This document shows, in pieces, positions 1 to 9,879 of a stretch of 64,000 nt of DNA. The notes under the pieces were generated by a model. The model was not told where the DNA came from, searched no databases, and saw only the letters and a list, made by a program, of their open reading frames with translations. Source of the DNA: Actinopolyspora erythraea (lineage in GTDB: Bacteria > Actinomycetota > Actinomycetes > Mycobacteriales > Pseudonocardiaceae). A program made the position numbers and the translations under genes. Location of the stretch: the NCBI RefSeq assembly GCF_002263515.1, contig NZ_CP022752.1:2356001-2420000 (forward strand), given 5' to 3'. Position 1 is the first letter of the stretch, and each line of letters opens with the position of its first letter.

Positions 1-201
1 ATTCTGCGTGATCGTGACGTGTGGCGAAACACGGTGTGTTGGTGGTGCGCCGGTCGGGTTCGGTGTCACGGGGAGTGTCGCGGTTCCGGGTTCGTGGGTG
101 GCCAGGTTGTGCGAGAGCTGAATCGGTTTCGGTTCGGTGGGGGTGGTGGTGGAGTGTGATCCGTGGCGGGGGCGCCTGGCACGCGGCGTGCGGGTGGATA
201 G

Positions 202-1227
<1,026 letters not shown>

Positions 1228-1244
1228 CCGGTTCGGTGTGGTTC

Positions 1245-1278
1245 GGGGCCGGTGGGAGCGGGTGTTCCCGCCGGCCCC
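1245..1278 (+). terminator. Probable transcription terminator after mdh
   Basis: A 13-bp GC-rich stem (1245-1257 with 1266-1278, one G-U pair) and an 8-base loop start 18 bases after the mdh stop. There is no T-tract, as is common for actinobacterial terminators. Confidence 0.6.
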
Positions 1279-1731
1279 GCGTGTAGGGGCGTCGGTGTGG
1301 TGGTGTCAGCTCGACGGTTGCGGGTGAGGGCGGTCGGGTCGAGCGGGTTCTGGACTGTGGTGCTCCTCGTGGTCGCCGGTCGGCCGCGCTGTCTTCCCCG
1401 GTGGTTTCGGCGCTCGGCGTCGTCGTTGTTCTCGGTGCGTTCCGCTTCGGATTTTTCGGTCGGTCCGATTCTTCGGGGCCGTCGTGTGTTCGTGTGTTCG
1501 TTCGTTTCGTTGTCGGCGGTCGTTGTGGAACAGGGTCGGGAAAATCGGTTCGCATGCTTCGGTGAGCTCCGGCGGGGTGTGCCGAGCGCCGGGTGAGAGA
1601 CGTCGAACGAGCGCTGTGGTGTTCCTGGTTCGGCGGGTGCCTTTCGGTGTCGGGTGGCTGTTCCATTCGCGGCGTGGGGCGAGTGCGTGGCCGGGGCGTG
1701 GTGGGTGTGGCCGGTTTGGCAGGATCGGCGG
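1279..1731. other. Intergenic stretch without a recognisable gene
   Basis: About 450 bases between the mdh terminator and the nuclease/helicase gene. Open frames exist on both strands but their translations are Arg/Ser/Pro-rich and look like composition artefacts. It presumably holds the promoter of the downstream gene; no clear -35/-10 pair was identified. Confidence 0.4.
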
Positions 1732-4700
1732 GTGCGCTTCTACGCTGACTTGCATATCCATTCCAAGTACTCCCGTGCGTGCAGCAAGGACTGCGACATC
1801 GAGCACCTCGCCTGGTGGGCGCGCCGTAAGGGAGTCACTGTGGTGGGCACGGGGGACTTCACGCATCCGGCTTGGCGTGCGCATCTGCGTGAGGTCCTGG
1901 AGCCGGCCGAGCCGGGGTTGTTGCGGTTGCGTCCGGAGTACGAGCGTGAGGCGTTGCGTACGCTGCCTGCCGAGTGTCACACGCCGGTGCGGTTCATGCT
2001 CTCGGTGGAAATCGCCACGATCTACAAGTACGGGGACTACACTCGCAAGATTCATCACCTGTGCTACGTGCCGGATTTCGACGCGGCTGAGGAGTTCAGC
2101 CGCAGGCTCGGCAACATCGGCAACCTGGGCTCGGACGGGCGTCCGATTCTGGGGGTGGACGCGCGGGACCTGTTGGAGATCACGCTGGAGTCCGGGGCGG
2201 GTTCGTATCTGGTGCCCGCTCACATCTGGACTCCGTGGTTCGCCGTTTTGGGGTCGAAGGCCGGGTTCGATTCGATTGAGGAGTGCTACCGGGACTTGGC
2301 CGGGCACGTCTTCGCGTTGGAGACGGGATTGTCCAGCGATCCGGAGATGAACTGGCGGCTGTCGGCGTTGGACGACTACACGCTGGTGAGTCATTCCGAC
2401 GCGCATTCGCCGCCGATGTTGGCGCGGGAGGCGACCGTGTTCGACACCGAGTTGGACTACTTCGCGATGCGGCGCGCGTTGGAGACCGGTGTTGGTTTCG
2501 AGGGCACGGTGGAGTTCTTTCCCGAGGAGGGCAAGTACCACCTCGACGGGCACCGTAAGTGCGGGGTGCGGTTGGATCCGGCCGAGACGCGTCGTCACGG
2601 GCGCCGGTGCCCGGATTGTGGCAAGCCGTTGACGGTGGGGGTGCTCAACCGGGTTGATGCGCTGGCCGATCGTGCCGAGGGGGTGCGGCCGTCGGGTGCG
2701 GCGGGGTATCGCAATCTGATACCGCTTCCGGAGATCGTCGGTGAGATTCGCGGGGTCGGGCCCAAGAGCAAGAAGGTCTTCGGCGAGATCAGTGAGCTCA
2801 CCGCGCGGCACGGCTCCGAGCTGGCGATTCTGGAGGAGGTTCCGGTCGAGCGGTTGCGGCGGGACAACGGGGCGTTGGCCGAGGCCGTCGAGCGGTTGCG
2901 GGCGGGCGCGGTGCACCGGGAGGCGGGTTACGACGGGGAGTACGGCACGATTCGCGTGTTCGAACCGGGTGAGCTCTCGCGGGTTCGCAGTGGTGGTGCC
3001 GCCTCGTTATTCGCCGACGAGGAGTTGGCGACCCCTACCCCGCTGGTCTTGGACGCGGTGGGTGAGGCGGGGGCTTTCGATGACGAGGTGCCCACCACTT
3101 CCCCACCGCCGGGTGTCGAGGAGGGCGCACGGCGTGAGGAACGAGAGGGCGAACGTTCCGAGCTCTCGGACAGCGCCGGGGGCGGTGTGTCCGCCCCGGT
3201 CGGGATGCTGGCCGAACTCGACGCCGAACAGCGGGCCGCGGCCGAGGTGGAGTCCGGGCCGTTGATGATCGTGGCCGGCCCGGGGACGGGTAAGACCCGC
3301 ACCATCACGCACCGCATCGCTCATCTGGTCGAGGAACGGGGTGTGCCTGCTTCGAGTTGTTTGGCCATCACCTTCACCCGGCGGGCCGCGGCGGAGATGA
3401 GCAACCGGATCACCGCGTTGGTGGGTGAGCGGGGCAGCGAGGTCACGGTGGCGACGTTTCACTCGTTGGGGATGAGCCTCGTGCGGGACAACCACGCGGC
3501 ACTGGGGTTGCCGGAGGATTTCGCACTGGTCGACGCTGATCGACGGCACCGGATCCTGGTGTCGCTGACCGGTGACGAGCGCAAGGCGCGGCAGGTCGTC
3601 GCCGCGTTGTCCCGGGCCCGTCGGGGCGGGGTTGTTTCCGATGAGGTCGTGGAGCTGCTTTCCGACTACATCGCCGCGTTGCGGCGGGAGGGGCTGGTGG
3701 ACTTCGACGATCTGCTGGTGTTGCCGGTCGAGTTGTTGGAGTCCGATGCCGAGCTGGCCGAATGGTACCGGCGGCGGTATCGCTGGATCAGCGTCGACGA
3801 GTACCAGGATGTCGACGAGGTGCAGTACCGGTTGCTGCGGTTGTTGGCGCCGGCCGGGGCGAACCTGACCGTCATCGGTGATCCGGATCAGGCGATCTAT
3901 GGTTTCCGCGGCGCTGATGTGGGGTTTTTCCTGCGGTTCGAACAGGACTATCCGGATGCTCCGGTGTTGGCGTTGACGCGGAACTACCGCAGTGGGCGGC
4001 GGATCGTCGAGGGTGCGGTGCGGGCGATTCGGCCGGAGAGCCTGGTGCCGGAGCGGACGTTGTGGCCGGTGGGCGCCGACAGTGATCACCCGGTCGTGCT
4101 GCATCAGGCGGCCGACGAGACTTCCGAGGCCAGGTTCGTGGCCCGCACCGTCGACGGGTTGCTCGGTGGTGCCACTTTCCATTCGCTGGACAGCGGTAGT
4201 GCCGATGGCTACGAGACCTCTTCGTTGGGATTCGGTGACATCGCGGTGGTCTACCGCACTGACGCGCAGTCGCGGGTGTTGGCCGAGGAGCTGACGCGGC
4301 AGGGTTTCCCGGTGCAGAAGCGCAGTCACGACCCGCTGTCGGCGCGGGCCGGGGTGGAGCCGTTGTTGCGGGAGCTCGGCTATGCCGGTCCCCGTTCCGG
4401 CACGGTGCTGCGGCAGTTGGAGCAGGCCGCCGCCTCGTTGGTCGAGAGGACGGGCGAGCAGGCCGAACAGCTGCACACGGCCGTGGAGTTGTTGGCGCCG
4501 CTGGCCTCGCGTTTCGGTGAGGACGTGGCCGGGTTCCGCCAGGAGGTCATGCTGGGTGCGGAGGTCGACGCGCTGGATCCGCGTGCGGACGCGGTGGCGT
4601 TGCTGACGTTGCACGCCGCCAAGGGGCTCGAGTACCCGGTGGTGTTCGTGACCGGTTGTGAGGACGGGTTGTTGCCGTTGCGCTGGCCGGGTGAGCAGCA

Positions 4701-4911
4701 GGATGACACCGCCGAGGAACGGCGGCTGTTCTTCGTGGGGATGACGCGGGCCCAGCGGCGGTTGTATCTGACCCGGGCGGCGCGTCGGGGCCAGGCTGCC
4801 GCGGCGCAGCGCTCCCCCAGCCCGTTCCTGTCCGAGTTGGGTGACACGGCGGTGCGTGGTGACGACAGTGGGGGCAAGCGGCGTGCCGCTCGGCAGTTGA
4901 GTTTGCTCTGA
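1732..4911 (+). CDS. EndoQ-type PHP nuclease fused to UvrD/Rep-family helicase
   Basis: A 1059-residue protein in two parts. Residues 1 to about 300 match the endonuclease Q/PHP family: DLHIHSKYSR at the N-terminus, GTGDFTHP, HSDAH near residue 222, then a four-cysteine zinc-ribbon-like element (KCG...CPDC) at about 275-300. EndoQ enzymes cleave DNA 5' of deaminated bases or abasic sites. Residues from about 495 form an SF1 helicase: Walker A GPGTGKTRT near 515, FTRRAAAEM, DEYQDVD (Walker B) near 690, DQAIYGFRG and TLHAAKGLEYPVVF near 960. The reading frame is open further upstream, but GTG 1732 begins exactly at the conserved PHP start and has an AGGA site seven bases before it. I infer a single-polypeptide repair factor that nicks and then unwinds. 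Substrate specificity is not shown by sequence alone. Confidence 0.88.
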   Translation: MRFYADLHIHSKYSRACSKDCDIEHLAWWARRKGVTVVGTGDFTHPAWRAHLREVLEPAEPGLLRLRPEYEREALRTLPAECHTPVRFMLSVEIATIYKYGDYTRKIHHLCYVPDFDAAEEFSRRLGNIGNLGSDGRPILGVDARDLLEITLESGAGSYLVPAHIWTPWFAVLGSKAGFDSIEECYRDLAGHVFALETGLSSDPEMNWRLSALDDYTLVSHSDAHSPPMLAREATVFDTELDYFAMRRALETGVGFEGTVEFFPEEGKYHLDGHRKCGVRLDPAETRRHGRRCPDCGKPLTVGVLNRVDALADRAEGVRPSGAAGYRNLIPLPEIVGEIRGVGPKSKKVFGEISELTARHGSELAILEEVPVERLRRDNGALAEAVERLRAGAVHREAGYDGEYGTIRVFEPGELSRVRSGGAASLFADEELATPTPLVLDAVGEAGAFDDEVPTTSPPPGVEEGARREEREGERSELSDSAGGGVSAPVGMLAELDAEQRAAAEVESGPLMIVAGPGTGKTRTITHRIAHLVEERGVPASSCLAITFTRRAAAEMSNRITALVGERGSEVTVATFHSLGMSLVRDNHAALGLPEDFALVDADRRHRILVSLTGDERKARQVVAALSRARRGGVVSDEVVELLSDYIAALRREGLVDFDDLLVLPVELLESDAELAEWYRRRYRWISVDEYQDVDEVQYRLLRLLAPAGANLTVIGDPDQAIYGFRGADVGFFLRFEQDYPDAPVLALTRNYRSGRRIVEGAVRAIRPESLVPERTLWPVGADSDHPVVLHQAADETSEARFVARTVDGLLGGATFHSLDSGSADGYETSSLGFGDIAVVYRTDAQSRVLAEELTRQGFPVQKRSHDPLSARAGVEPLLRELGYAGPRSGTVLRQLEQAAASLVERTGEQAEQLHTAVELLAPLASRFGEDVAGFRQEVMLGAEVDALDPRADAVALLTLHAAKGLEYPVVFVTGCEDGLLPLRWPGEQQDDTAEERRLFFVGMTRAQRRLYLTRAARRGQAAAAQRSPSPFLSELGDTAVRGDDSGGKRRAARQLSLL

Positions 4912-4985
4912 GTCCGGGTCGTGTCGTCGGGCGTGGGCGGTGGTGTGGCGGATACGATTCCGGGACGGGATCGGGAGGTGCGACC

Positions 4986-5843
4986 GTGGTGGAGTCGATC
5001 GCGCTCACCGGCGTCACCGGTGAGCTCGGCAGCAGGGTCAGTCGGTTGCTCGAGCAGCGCGGGGTGCCGCAGCGCCTCGTGGCCCGGGATCCCGAACGTG
5101 TGCCCCGGGTGGAGAACTGTTCGGTGGTGCGGGCGTCCTACTCGGACGCGACGGCATTGCGCGAGGCGTTCCGGGGGGTCGACACCGTGCTGTTCGTCTC
5201 CGCCCACGAGGAGCCGGATCGGTTGTGGCTGCATCGCACGCTCATCGACGCGGCCGCCGAGGCCGGGGTGCGTCGGATGGTCTACACCTCGTTCATGGGG
5301 GCGGCGCCGCACGCGACGTTTCCCTTCGCCCGGGAGCACTCGGCCACCGAGCAGGCCGTGATGGCCAGTGGGATGCGGCTGACCGCGCTGCGCAATTCGA
5401 TGTATGCCGACGTGGTGCCGCACTTCGTCGGGGCCGACGGGGTGATTCGTGGCCCCGCGGGCGACGGGCGGGCCGCGTGGGTCGCCCGGCGGGACGTGGC
5501 GCGGCTTGCGGCGCAGGTGCTGCTCGACGACGACCACGCCGACCGGATCTATGACGTCTCCGGTCCCGAACCGCTCGATCTGCGCGAAACGGCCCGGTTG
5601 CTCGGTGAGGTCACCGGTCGTGAGATCACCTATCGCGCCGAGGACGAGCAGGAGGCGCGTGACTCGCGGGCAGGTGCCCGGCAGTGGCAGATCGATGCCT
5701 GGGTGGGCTCGTACCTGGCCATCGCCACGGGTGAGACCTCGGTGACCAGTCACACGGTCGAGCAAGTCACCGGGGTGCGGCCGTGGAGCTTCGCCGAGTT
5801 CCTGCGGGCCGAGCCGGACAGCTGGCGGCACTTGCTCGCATGA
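4986..5843 (+). CDS. NmrA-like NAD(P)-dependent oxidoreductase
   Basis: A 285-residue atypical short-chain dehydrogenase of the NmrA/azoreductase-like group. The Rossmann loop LTGVTGELGSRV is at the extreme N-terminus. An SxxxxxxxxP-rich substrate region (VYTSFMGAAPHATFPFAREH) is in the centre, and the C-terminal half is typical of the family. No canonical YxxxK catalytic pair is evident, which is usual for NmrA-like members; these act as quinone reductases or redox-sensing proteins. GTG 4986 follows a GGGAGG ribosome site; a second GTG three bases later is equally possible. It is nine bases upstream of the acetyltransferase gene and probably co-transcribed with it. Substrate unknown. Confidence 0.85.
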   Translation: MVESIALTGVTGELGSRVSRLLEQRGVPQRLVARDPERVPRVENCSVVRASYSDATALREAFRGVDTVLFVSAHEEPDRLWLHRTLIDAAAEAGVRRMVYTSFMGAAPHATFPFAREHSATEQAVMASGMRLTALRNSMYADVVPHFVGADGVIRGPAGDGRAAWVARRDVARLAAQVLLDDDHADRIYDVSGPEPLDLRETARLLGEVTGREITYRAEDEQEARDSRAGARQWQIDAWVGSYLAIATGETSVTSHTVEQVTGVRPWSFAEFLRAEPDSWRHLLA

Positions 5844-5852
5844 GCCTCGCCG

Positions 5853-6656
5853 GTGCGTGACGGGAAGGTGGTCGAGCCAAGGTTGGTTCCCGGTTACGGG
5901 TCGGAGACGGCGCGCCGGTTGCAGGAGAGGGTGGCCAGGGCGCTGCCCGCTGAGCACGTCGAACGTCTCGGTGACTGGTGGCTGCGCCACGCCCCGAGCG
6001 CGTCGTGGTGGACGTCCACGGTGCTGCCGCACGGCGTGCTCGGCGGTGACTGGCTGATGCGGGCGGTCTCGGCCGCTGAGGGGTTCTACGTGGGGTTCGG
6101 TCGGGCCGCGACTTTCCAGATCACACCGGGTGCGTGTCCGGTCGAGCTCGATGCGTTGTTGGCCGAACGTGGCTACTACCGGCACACCCTGATGTCGTTG
6201 TGGGCGGCGGCGGTGGACGACGTTCGCGCCCGGGCGCGAACGAGCGGTGCGAGGACCCAGTTGGTGGAGTCACCCGCCGCGGGGTGGTTCGACGTGTGGC
6301 ACGCGGTGCACGGTGATGGTGGTGATCGTCGGCCGGAGTGGGAGATGCTCGCCCGGGGGCAGCAGCCGAGCGCTTATGCCGGGGTGCTCGATGGTGGTGA
6401 ACTCGTGGCGGTGGGACGTGCGGTCGTCGACTCCGGGTGGGCCGGTGTGTTCGGGATGGCCACCCTGCCGCGGGCGCGCGGGCGGGGTGCTGCCGGGGAC
6501 GTGCTGGAGTCGTTGGCCGACTGGGCGTCGGGGCTGGGGGCCGGTGGGATGTATCTGCGGGTGGACGTGGACAACACCTCGGCGCTGCGGTTGTACGAGC
6601 GGGTGGGGTTCACCGAGGTGTGCCGGTATCACTACCGCAGTGAAACACTGTCGTGA
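5853..6656 (+). CDS. GNAT-family N-acetyltransferase
   Basis: A 267-residue protein whose C-terminal third is a GNAT fold: the acetyl-CoA loop LPRARGRGAAGDVL and the closing NTSALRLYERVGF motif are near residues 205-255. The N-terminal half (GDWWLRHAPSASWW, TFQITPGACP) matches the degenerate GNAT-like domain of paired actinobacterial acetyltransferases. It presumably transfers acetyl from acetyl-CoA to an unknown amine. The GTG start is nine bases behind the upstream reductase and lacks a strong ribosome site, which suggests coupled translation. Confidence 0.85.
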   Translation: MRDGKVVEPRLVPGYGSETARRLQERVARALPAEHVERLGDWWLRHAPSASWWTSTVLPHGVLGGDWLMRAVSAAEGFYVGFGRAATFQITPGACPVELDALLAERGYYRHTLMSLWAAAVDDVRARARTSGARTQLVESPAAGWFDVWHAVHGDGGDRRPEWEMLARGQQPSAYAGVLDGGELVAVGRAVVDSGWAGVFGMATLPRARGRGAAGDVLESLADWASGLGAGGMYLRVDVDNTSALRLYERVGFTEVCRYHYRSETLS

Positions 6657-6710
6657 CGATGTCGCGGGAAAGCGTCCGCCAGCAGCGGACGCGCCGGGCA
6701 GGACGCGAGA

Positions 6711-7271
6711 GTCACGGCGAGGCTGATCTGTTCCGCGTTGGCTTCGCTCGACGGCTACATCGCTGACGAGCACGGCCGTTTCGACTGGGCGGTGCCCGAT
6801 GAGGAGGTGCTGTCGTTCATCAACGAGCTCGAGCGGCCGGTCGGTACATAGCTGTACGGGTGCGGGCTCTACGCGGTGATGACCGGGTGGGAAACCGATC
6901 CCGCTCTGGCCGGGCGCTCCCCCGCCATGGGTGAGTTCGCTCGACTGTGGCGGGTGGCCGACAAGGTCGTCTACTCCACCACGTTGGAGACGGTGCCCAC
7001 CACCCGTACCCGGAGCGAACGCAGCTTCGACGTCGAGGCGGTGCGGCGGTTGAAGGCTTCGGCCGAACACGGCCTCGCCGTGGGCGGCCCGGCGTTGGCC
7101 GCCCACGCGTTCGAGGCGGGGCTGGGCGACGAGTGTGGACTGTTCCTCGCGCCGGTTCTGGTGGGTGGTGGCAAGTCGTTCTTCGCGCGGGGGGTGCGTG
7201 CCGAACTCGAGTCACTCGACCAGCGTTGTTTCGGTAATGGCATGGTCTGTGTGCGTTACCGTCTCCGGTAA
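6711..7271 (+). pseudogene. Dihydrofolate reductase-family (RibD C-terminal-like) pseudogene
   Basis: Translating from 6711 gives a dihydrofolate-reductase/RibD-C-like protein: LICSALASLDGYIAD, FDWAVPDEEV, then ELERPVGT. The frame is broken by a TAG at 6849-6851 and continues in phase as LYGCGLYAVMTGWE through GGPALAAHAFEAGL and LAPVLVGGGKSFF. The stop falls where relatives carry Tyr (GTYLYG), so a single TAC/TAT to TAG change explains it. The expected start position holds GTC, not ATG/GTG, and the following conserved Arg is Cys. I read this as an inactivated gene. It ends nine bases from the convergent hrpB stop. Confidence 0.8.
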
Positions 7272-7280
7272 CCGGTCTTG

Positions 7281-9761
7281 TCAGCCTCCGCGTGGTCGGT
7301 CGGGTGCGGCGTTCCACGGGTCCTCCGGCCAGGGATGCTTGAGGTATTGGCCCCGCAGTTCGGCGCGGACCTGGTGGTAGCCGTTGTTCCAGAACGAGGT
7401 CAGGTCGCCGGTGACGGCGGCGGGGCGTCCGGCGGGGTCGAGCAGCCGCATCAGTACCGTGACGCGGCCGTCGGCGATGGTGGGCACGCTGGTCCAGCCG
7501 AAGACTTCCTGGAGCCGCACCGGCAGGACGGGCTGTTCGTCGTCGTAGTCGAGGCGGATCCGCGCACCGGACGGTACCTGCATCCGTGGCGGGGCCAGTT
7601 CGTCGAGCCGCCCGGCTTCGGGCCACGGCAGCAGGCGCCGCAGCGCCTGACCGGCGTCGAGCTGTTCCAGATCGGTTCTGGTGCGTGCGGCCGAGAGTTC
7701 GGGTTCGAGCCAGGTGTCGACCGCGGCCAGCAGGTCGTGCTCGTCGGTGCTGGGCCAGGGCTGGCCGAACGTCCTGCGCAGGAACGCCAGTCGTTGTCGG
7801 AGCTGGTGTGCTTCGGCGTCCCAGTGCAGCAGCTGCAGCCCTTCGGTGTGCAGCCCGTCGAGCAGCGCCGCCCGCACCGCCTCGTCCGGGGGGCGGCGCA
7901 GCGGGGTGTCGGACAGCACGATCGATCCCAGGCGGCGGAGGGTGCGGGCTCGCACGTCACCGTCGTGCCAGTCGATCTCGTCGGTGTGTTCCACCAATCC
8001 GGGGGCGGCCTGTTCGGCGAGGCGTTGGTCGGCGCGAGCGGCCAGCCGCACGAAGCCGTGCACGCGGCTGGGGTCGCGTTCGGCCACGGCCACGGCCAGC
8101 CACTCCGAGCCGGCCATTCCCTCTGAGGTCGGCATTCCGGATGGGTCCTCCCGCACTTCGGAGCGGGGCAGTTCCACGGCGGTGCCACCGGCCATGAGAT
8201 ACACCCGGGAACGGGGTGCGCGGCGTCGGGCGAGCCGTTCCGGGTGGGCCAGGGCCACCACCAGGGCCTCGTCGTCGGCGTCGGGGGGTTCCGGTGTGGC
8301 CGGCACCATCTTTTCCAGGCGGCGTACCTCGCGGCGCCAGCGGCGGGAGCCGGGCCCGTCGTCGCGGAGCTCGCGCAGGCAGGTGGCGAGTTCGGTCCGC
8401 GTGGCCAGGGTGTCGTCGTCGAGCAGCGCGACGACTTCGGCCGCGGTGCGTCTCCCGGCCCGGGCGCTGCCGTCCAGCAGGGCACGGGCCAGACGGGGGT
8501 GCAGTCCGAGTTCGGCCATTCGTCGTCCGCGTTCGGTGATCTGCCCGTCGCTGTCGAGGGCCCCCAGTGCCGACAGCACTTGGTGGCCGGCCGTCAGCGG
8601 GCCTTGGGGTGGCTCGTCCCACCAGCGCAGTGCTTGCCCGTCCGGGGTTCCCCAGCAGGCCAGTTCCAGCGCGAGTCGGGTGAGGTCGGTGGTGCGGATC
8701 TCGGGTTCGGGATAGCGGGCGAGGGTGCTGTGTTCGTGTTCGGGCCAGCACCGGTAGGCCTTGCCGGGGGCTTCGCGGCCGGCGCGTCCGGCGCGCTGCT
8801 CGGTGACCGCGCTGGGGGTTCGCACGGTGACCAGGCCGGACAGGCCCCGTCGGTGGTCGACGCGGGACACGCGGGACAGGCCGGAGTCGACCACCGCGCG
8901 CACGCCGGGCACGGTGAGGCTGGATTCGGCCACGGCGGTGGCCAGCACCACGCGTCGTCGTGCTCGTGGTGTCAGGGCGTTGTCCTGCTCGGCGGTGGGC
9001 AGTCTGCCGTGTAGCGGCAGCACGTCCACGTCGGTCTCGTCGGAGAGCAGCTCGCGGGTGCGGGTGATCTCCCTGGCGCCGGGCAGGAAGGCGAGCACGT
9101 CCCCGGGCTGGTCGTGCAGCGCGGTGCGTACGGCGCGGGCCACGGTGTTTTCGATGGTCTCGTTGCGCAGCGGGGCGAGGTGGCTGGTTTCGACGGGGTG
9201 GGTTTGTCCGGCGGCGTGCAGCACGGGTGCCGGGGCTTGGTCGCCGAGCAGGTTCGCCAGCCGGTCGCTGTCGACGGTGGCCGAGGTGGCCAGCACGCGC
9301 AGGTCGGGGCGAAGCCCGTCGCGGGCGTCCAGCAGCAGCGCCAGCAGCAGGTCGGCGTCGAGGTGGCGTTCGTGGCACTCGTCGAGGATGACCGCGTCGA
9401 CGCCGGACAGTTCGGGGTCGGACTGCAGTCGTCGTACCAGCAGTCCGGAGGTGACGACTTCGACGTGGGTGCGCGGGGAGCGGCGTCGTTCGCCGCGCAC
9501 CGCGTAGCCGACGTGCTCGCCGACCGGTTGTCCCAGCAGTTCGGCCATGCGGGTGGCCGCGGCGCGGGTGGCCAGGCGGCGTGGTTCGGCCACCACCACC
9601 CGCAGCCCGCGTTCGGCCAGTGCCAGGGGCACCAGTGTGGTTTTGCCGGTTCCTGGTGGGGCCACCAGCACGGCGGCCCCACCGCGGTCCAGTTCGGTGC
9701 CGATGTCGCCGAGAACGGTCCGGACCGGCAGTTCGGGAAGCTCGGGCAGCGTCAGCGTCAT
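7281..9761 (-). CDS. hrpB: ATP-dependent RNA helicase HrpB
   Basis: An 826-residue DEAH-type superfamily 2 helicase of normal HrpB length. Walker A is APPGTGKTTL near residue 36, the Walker B variant is DECHER near 128, motif III is ATSATVDSDRL, and motifs V and VI are ATAVAESSLTVPGV and EQRAGRAGR. The C-terminal HrpB-specific domain (RLDYDDEQPVLPVRLQEVFGW, GDLTSFWNNGYHQVRAEL) is present. It is probably involved in RNA remodelling; the exact role of bacterial HrpB is unsettled. It stands alone on the minus strand. Confidence 0.95.
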   Translation of the reverse strand: MTLTLPELPELPVRTVLGDIGTELDRGGAAVLVAPPGTGKTTLVPLALAERGLRVVVAEPRRLATRAAATRMAELLGQPVGEHVGYAVRGERRRSPRTHVEVVTSGLLVRRLQSDPELSGVDAVILDECHERHLDADLLLALLLDARDGLRPDLRVLATSATVDSDRLANLLGDQAPAPVLHAAGQTHPVETSHLAPLRNETIENTVARAVRTALHDQPGDVLAFLPGAREITRTRELLSDETDVDVLPLHGRLPTAEQDNALTPRARRRVVLATAVAESSLTVPGVRAVVDSGLSRVSRVDHRRGLSGLVTVRTPSAVTEQRAGRAGREAPGKAYRCWPEHEHSTLARYPEPEIRTTDLTRLALELACWGTPDGQALRWWDEPPQGPLTAGHQVLSALGALDSDGQITERGRRMAELGLHPRLARALLDGSARAGRRTAAEVVALLDDDTLATRTELATCLRELRDDGPGSRRWRREVRRLEKMVPATPEPPDADDEALVVALAHPERLARRRAPRSRVYLMAGGTAVELPRSEVREDPSGMPTSEGMAGSEWLAVAVAERDPSRVHGFVRLAARADQRLAEQAAPGLVEHTDEIDWHDGDVRARTLRRLGSIVLSDTPLRRPPDEAVRAALLDGLHTEGLQLLHWDAEAHQLRQRLAFLRRTFGQPWPSTDEHDLLAAVDTWLEPELSAARTRTDLEQLDAGQALRRLLPWPEAGRLDELAPPRMQVPSGARIRLDYDDEQPVLPVRLQEVFGWTSVPTIADGRVTVLMRLLDPAGRPAAVTGDLTSFWNNGYHQVRAELRGQYLKHPWPEDPWNAAPDRPRGG

Positions 9762-9879
9762 CGGTGAAACGGTACCGTCGCGCCGGGTGGGGGTCGCCTC
9801 CGCTGCGACGGGGGCTTCGACGCGTCGTGGTGGTGCCGGTTCGCGGCCCTGGCGGGAGCTGGTTCGGTCTTTCGGGTGG

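Noticed and set aside
3007..4614. A 535-codon open frame antisense to the helicase
   Set aside because: Gln/Arg/His-rich translation typical of an antisense shadow; the helicase motifs are on the plus strand.
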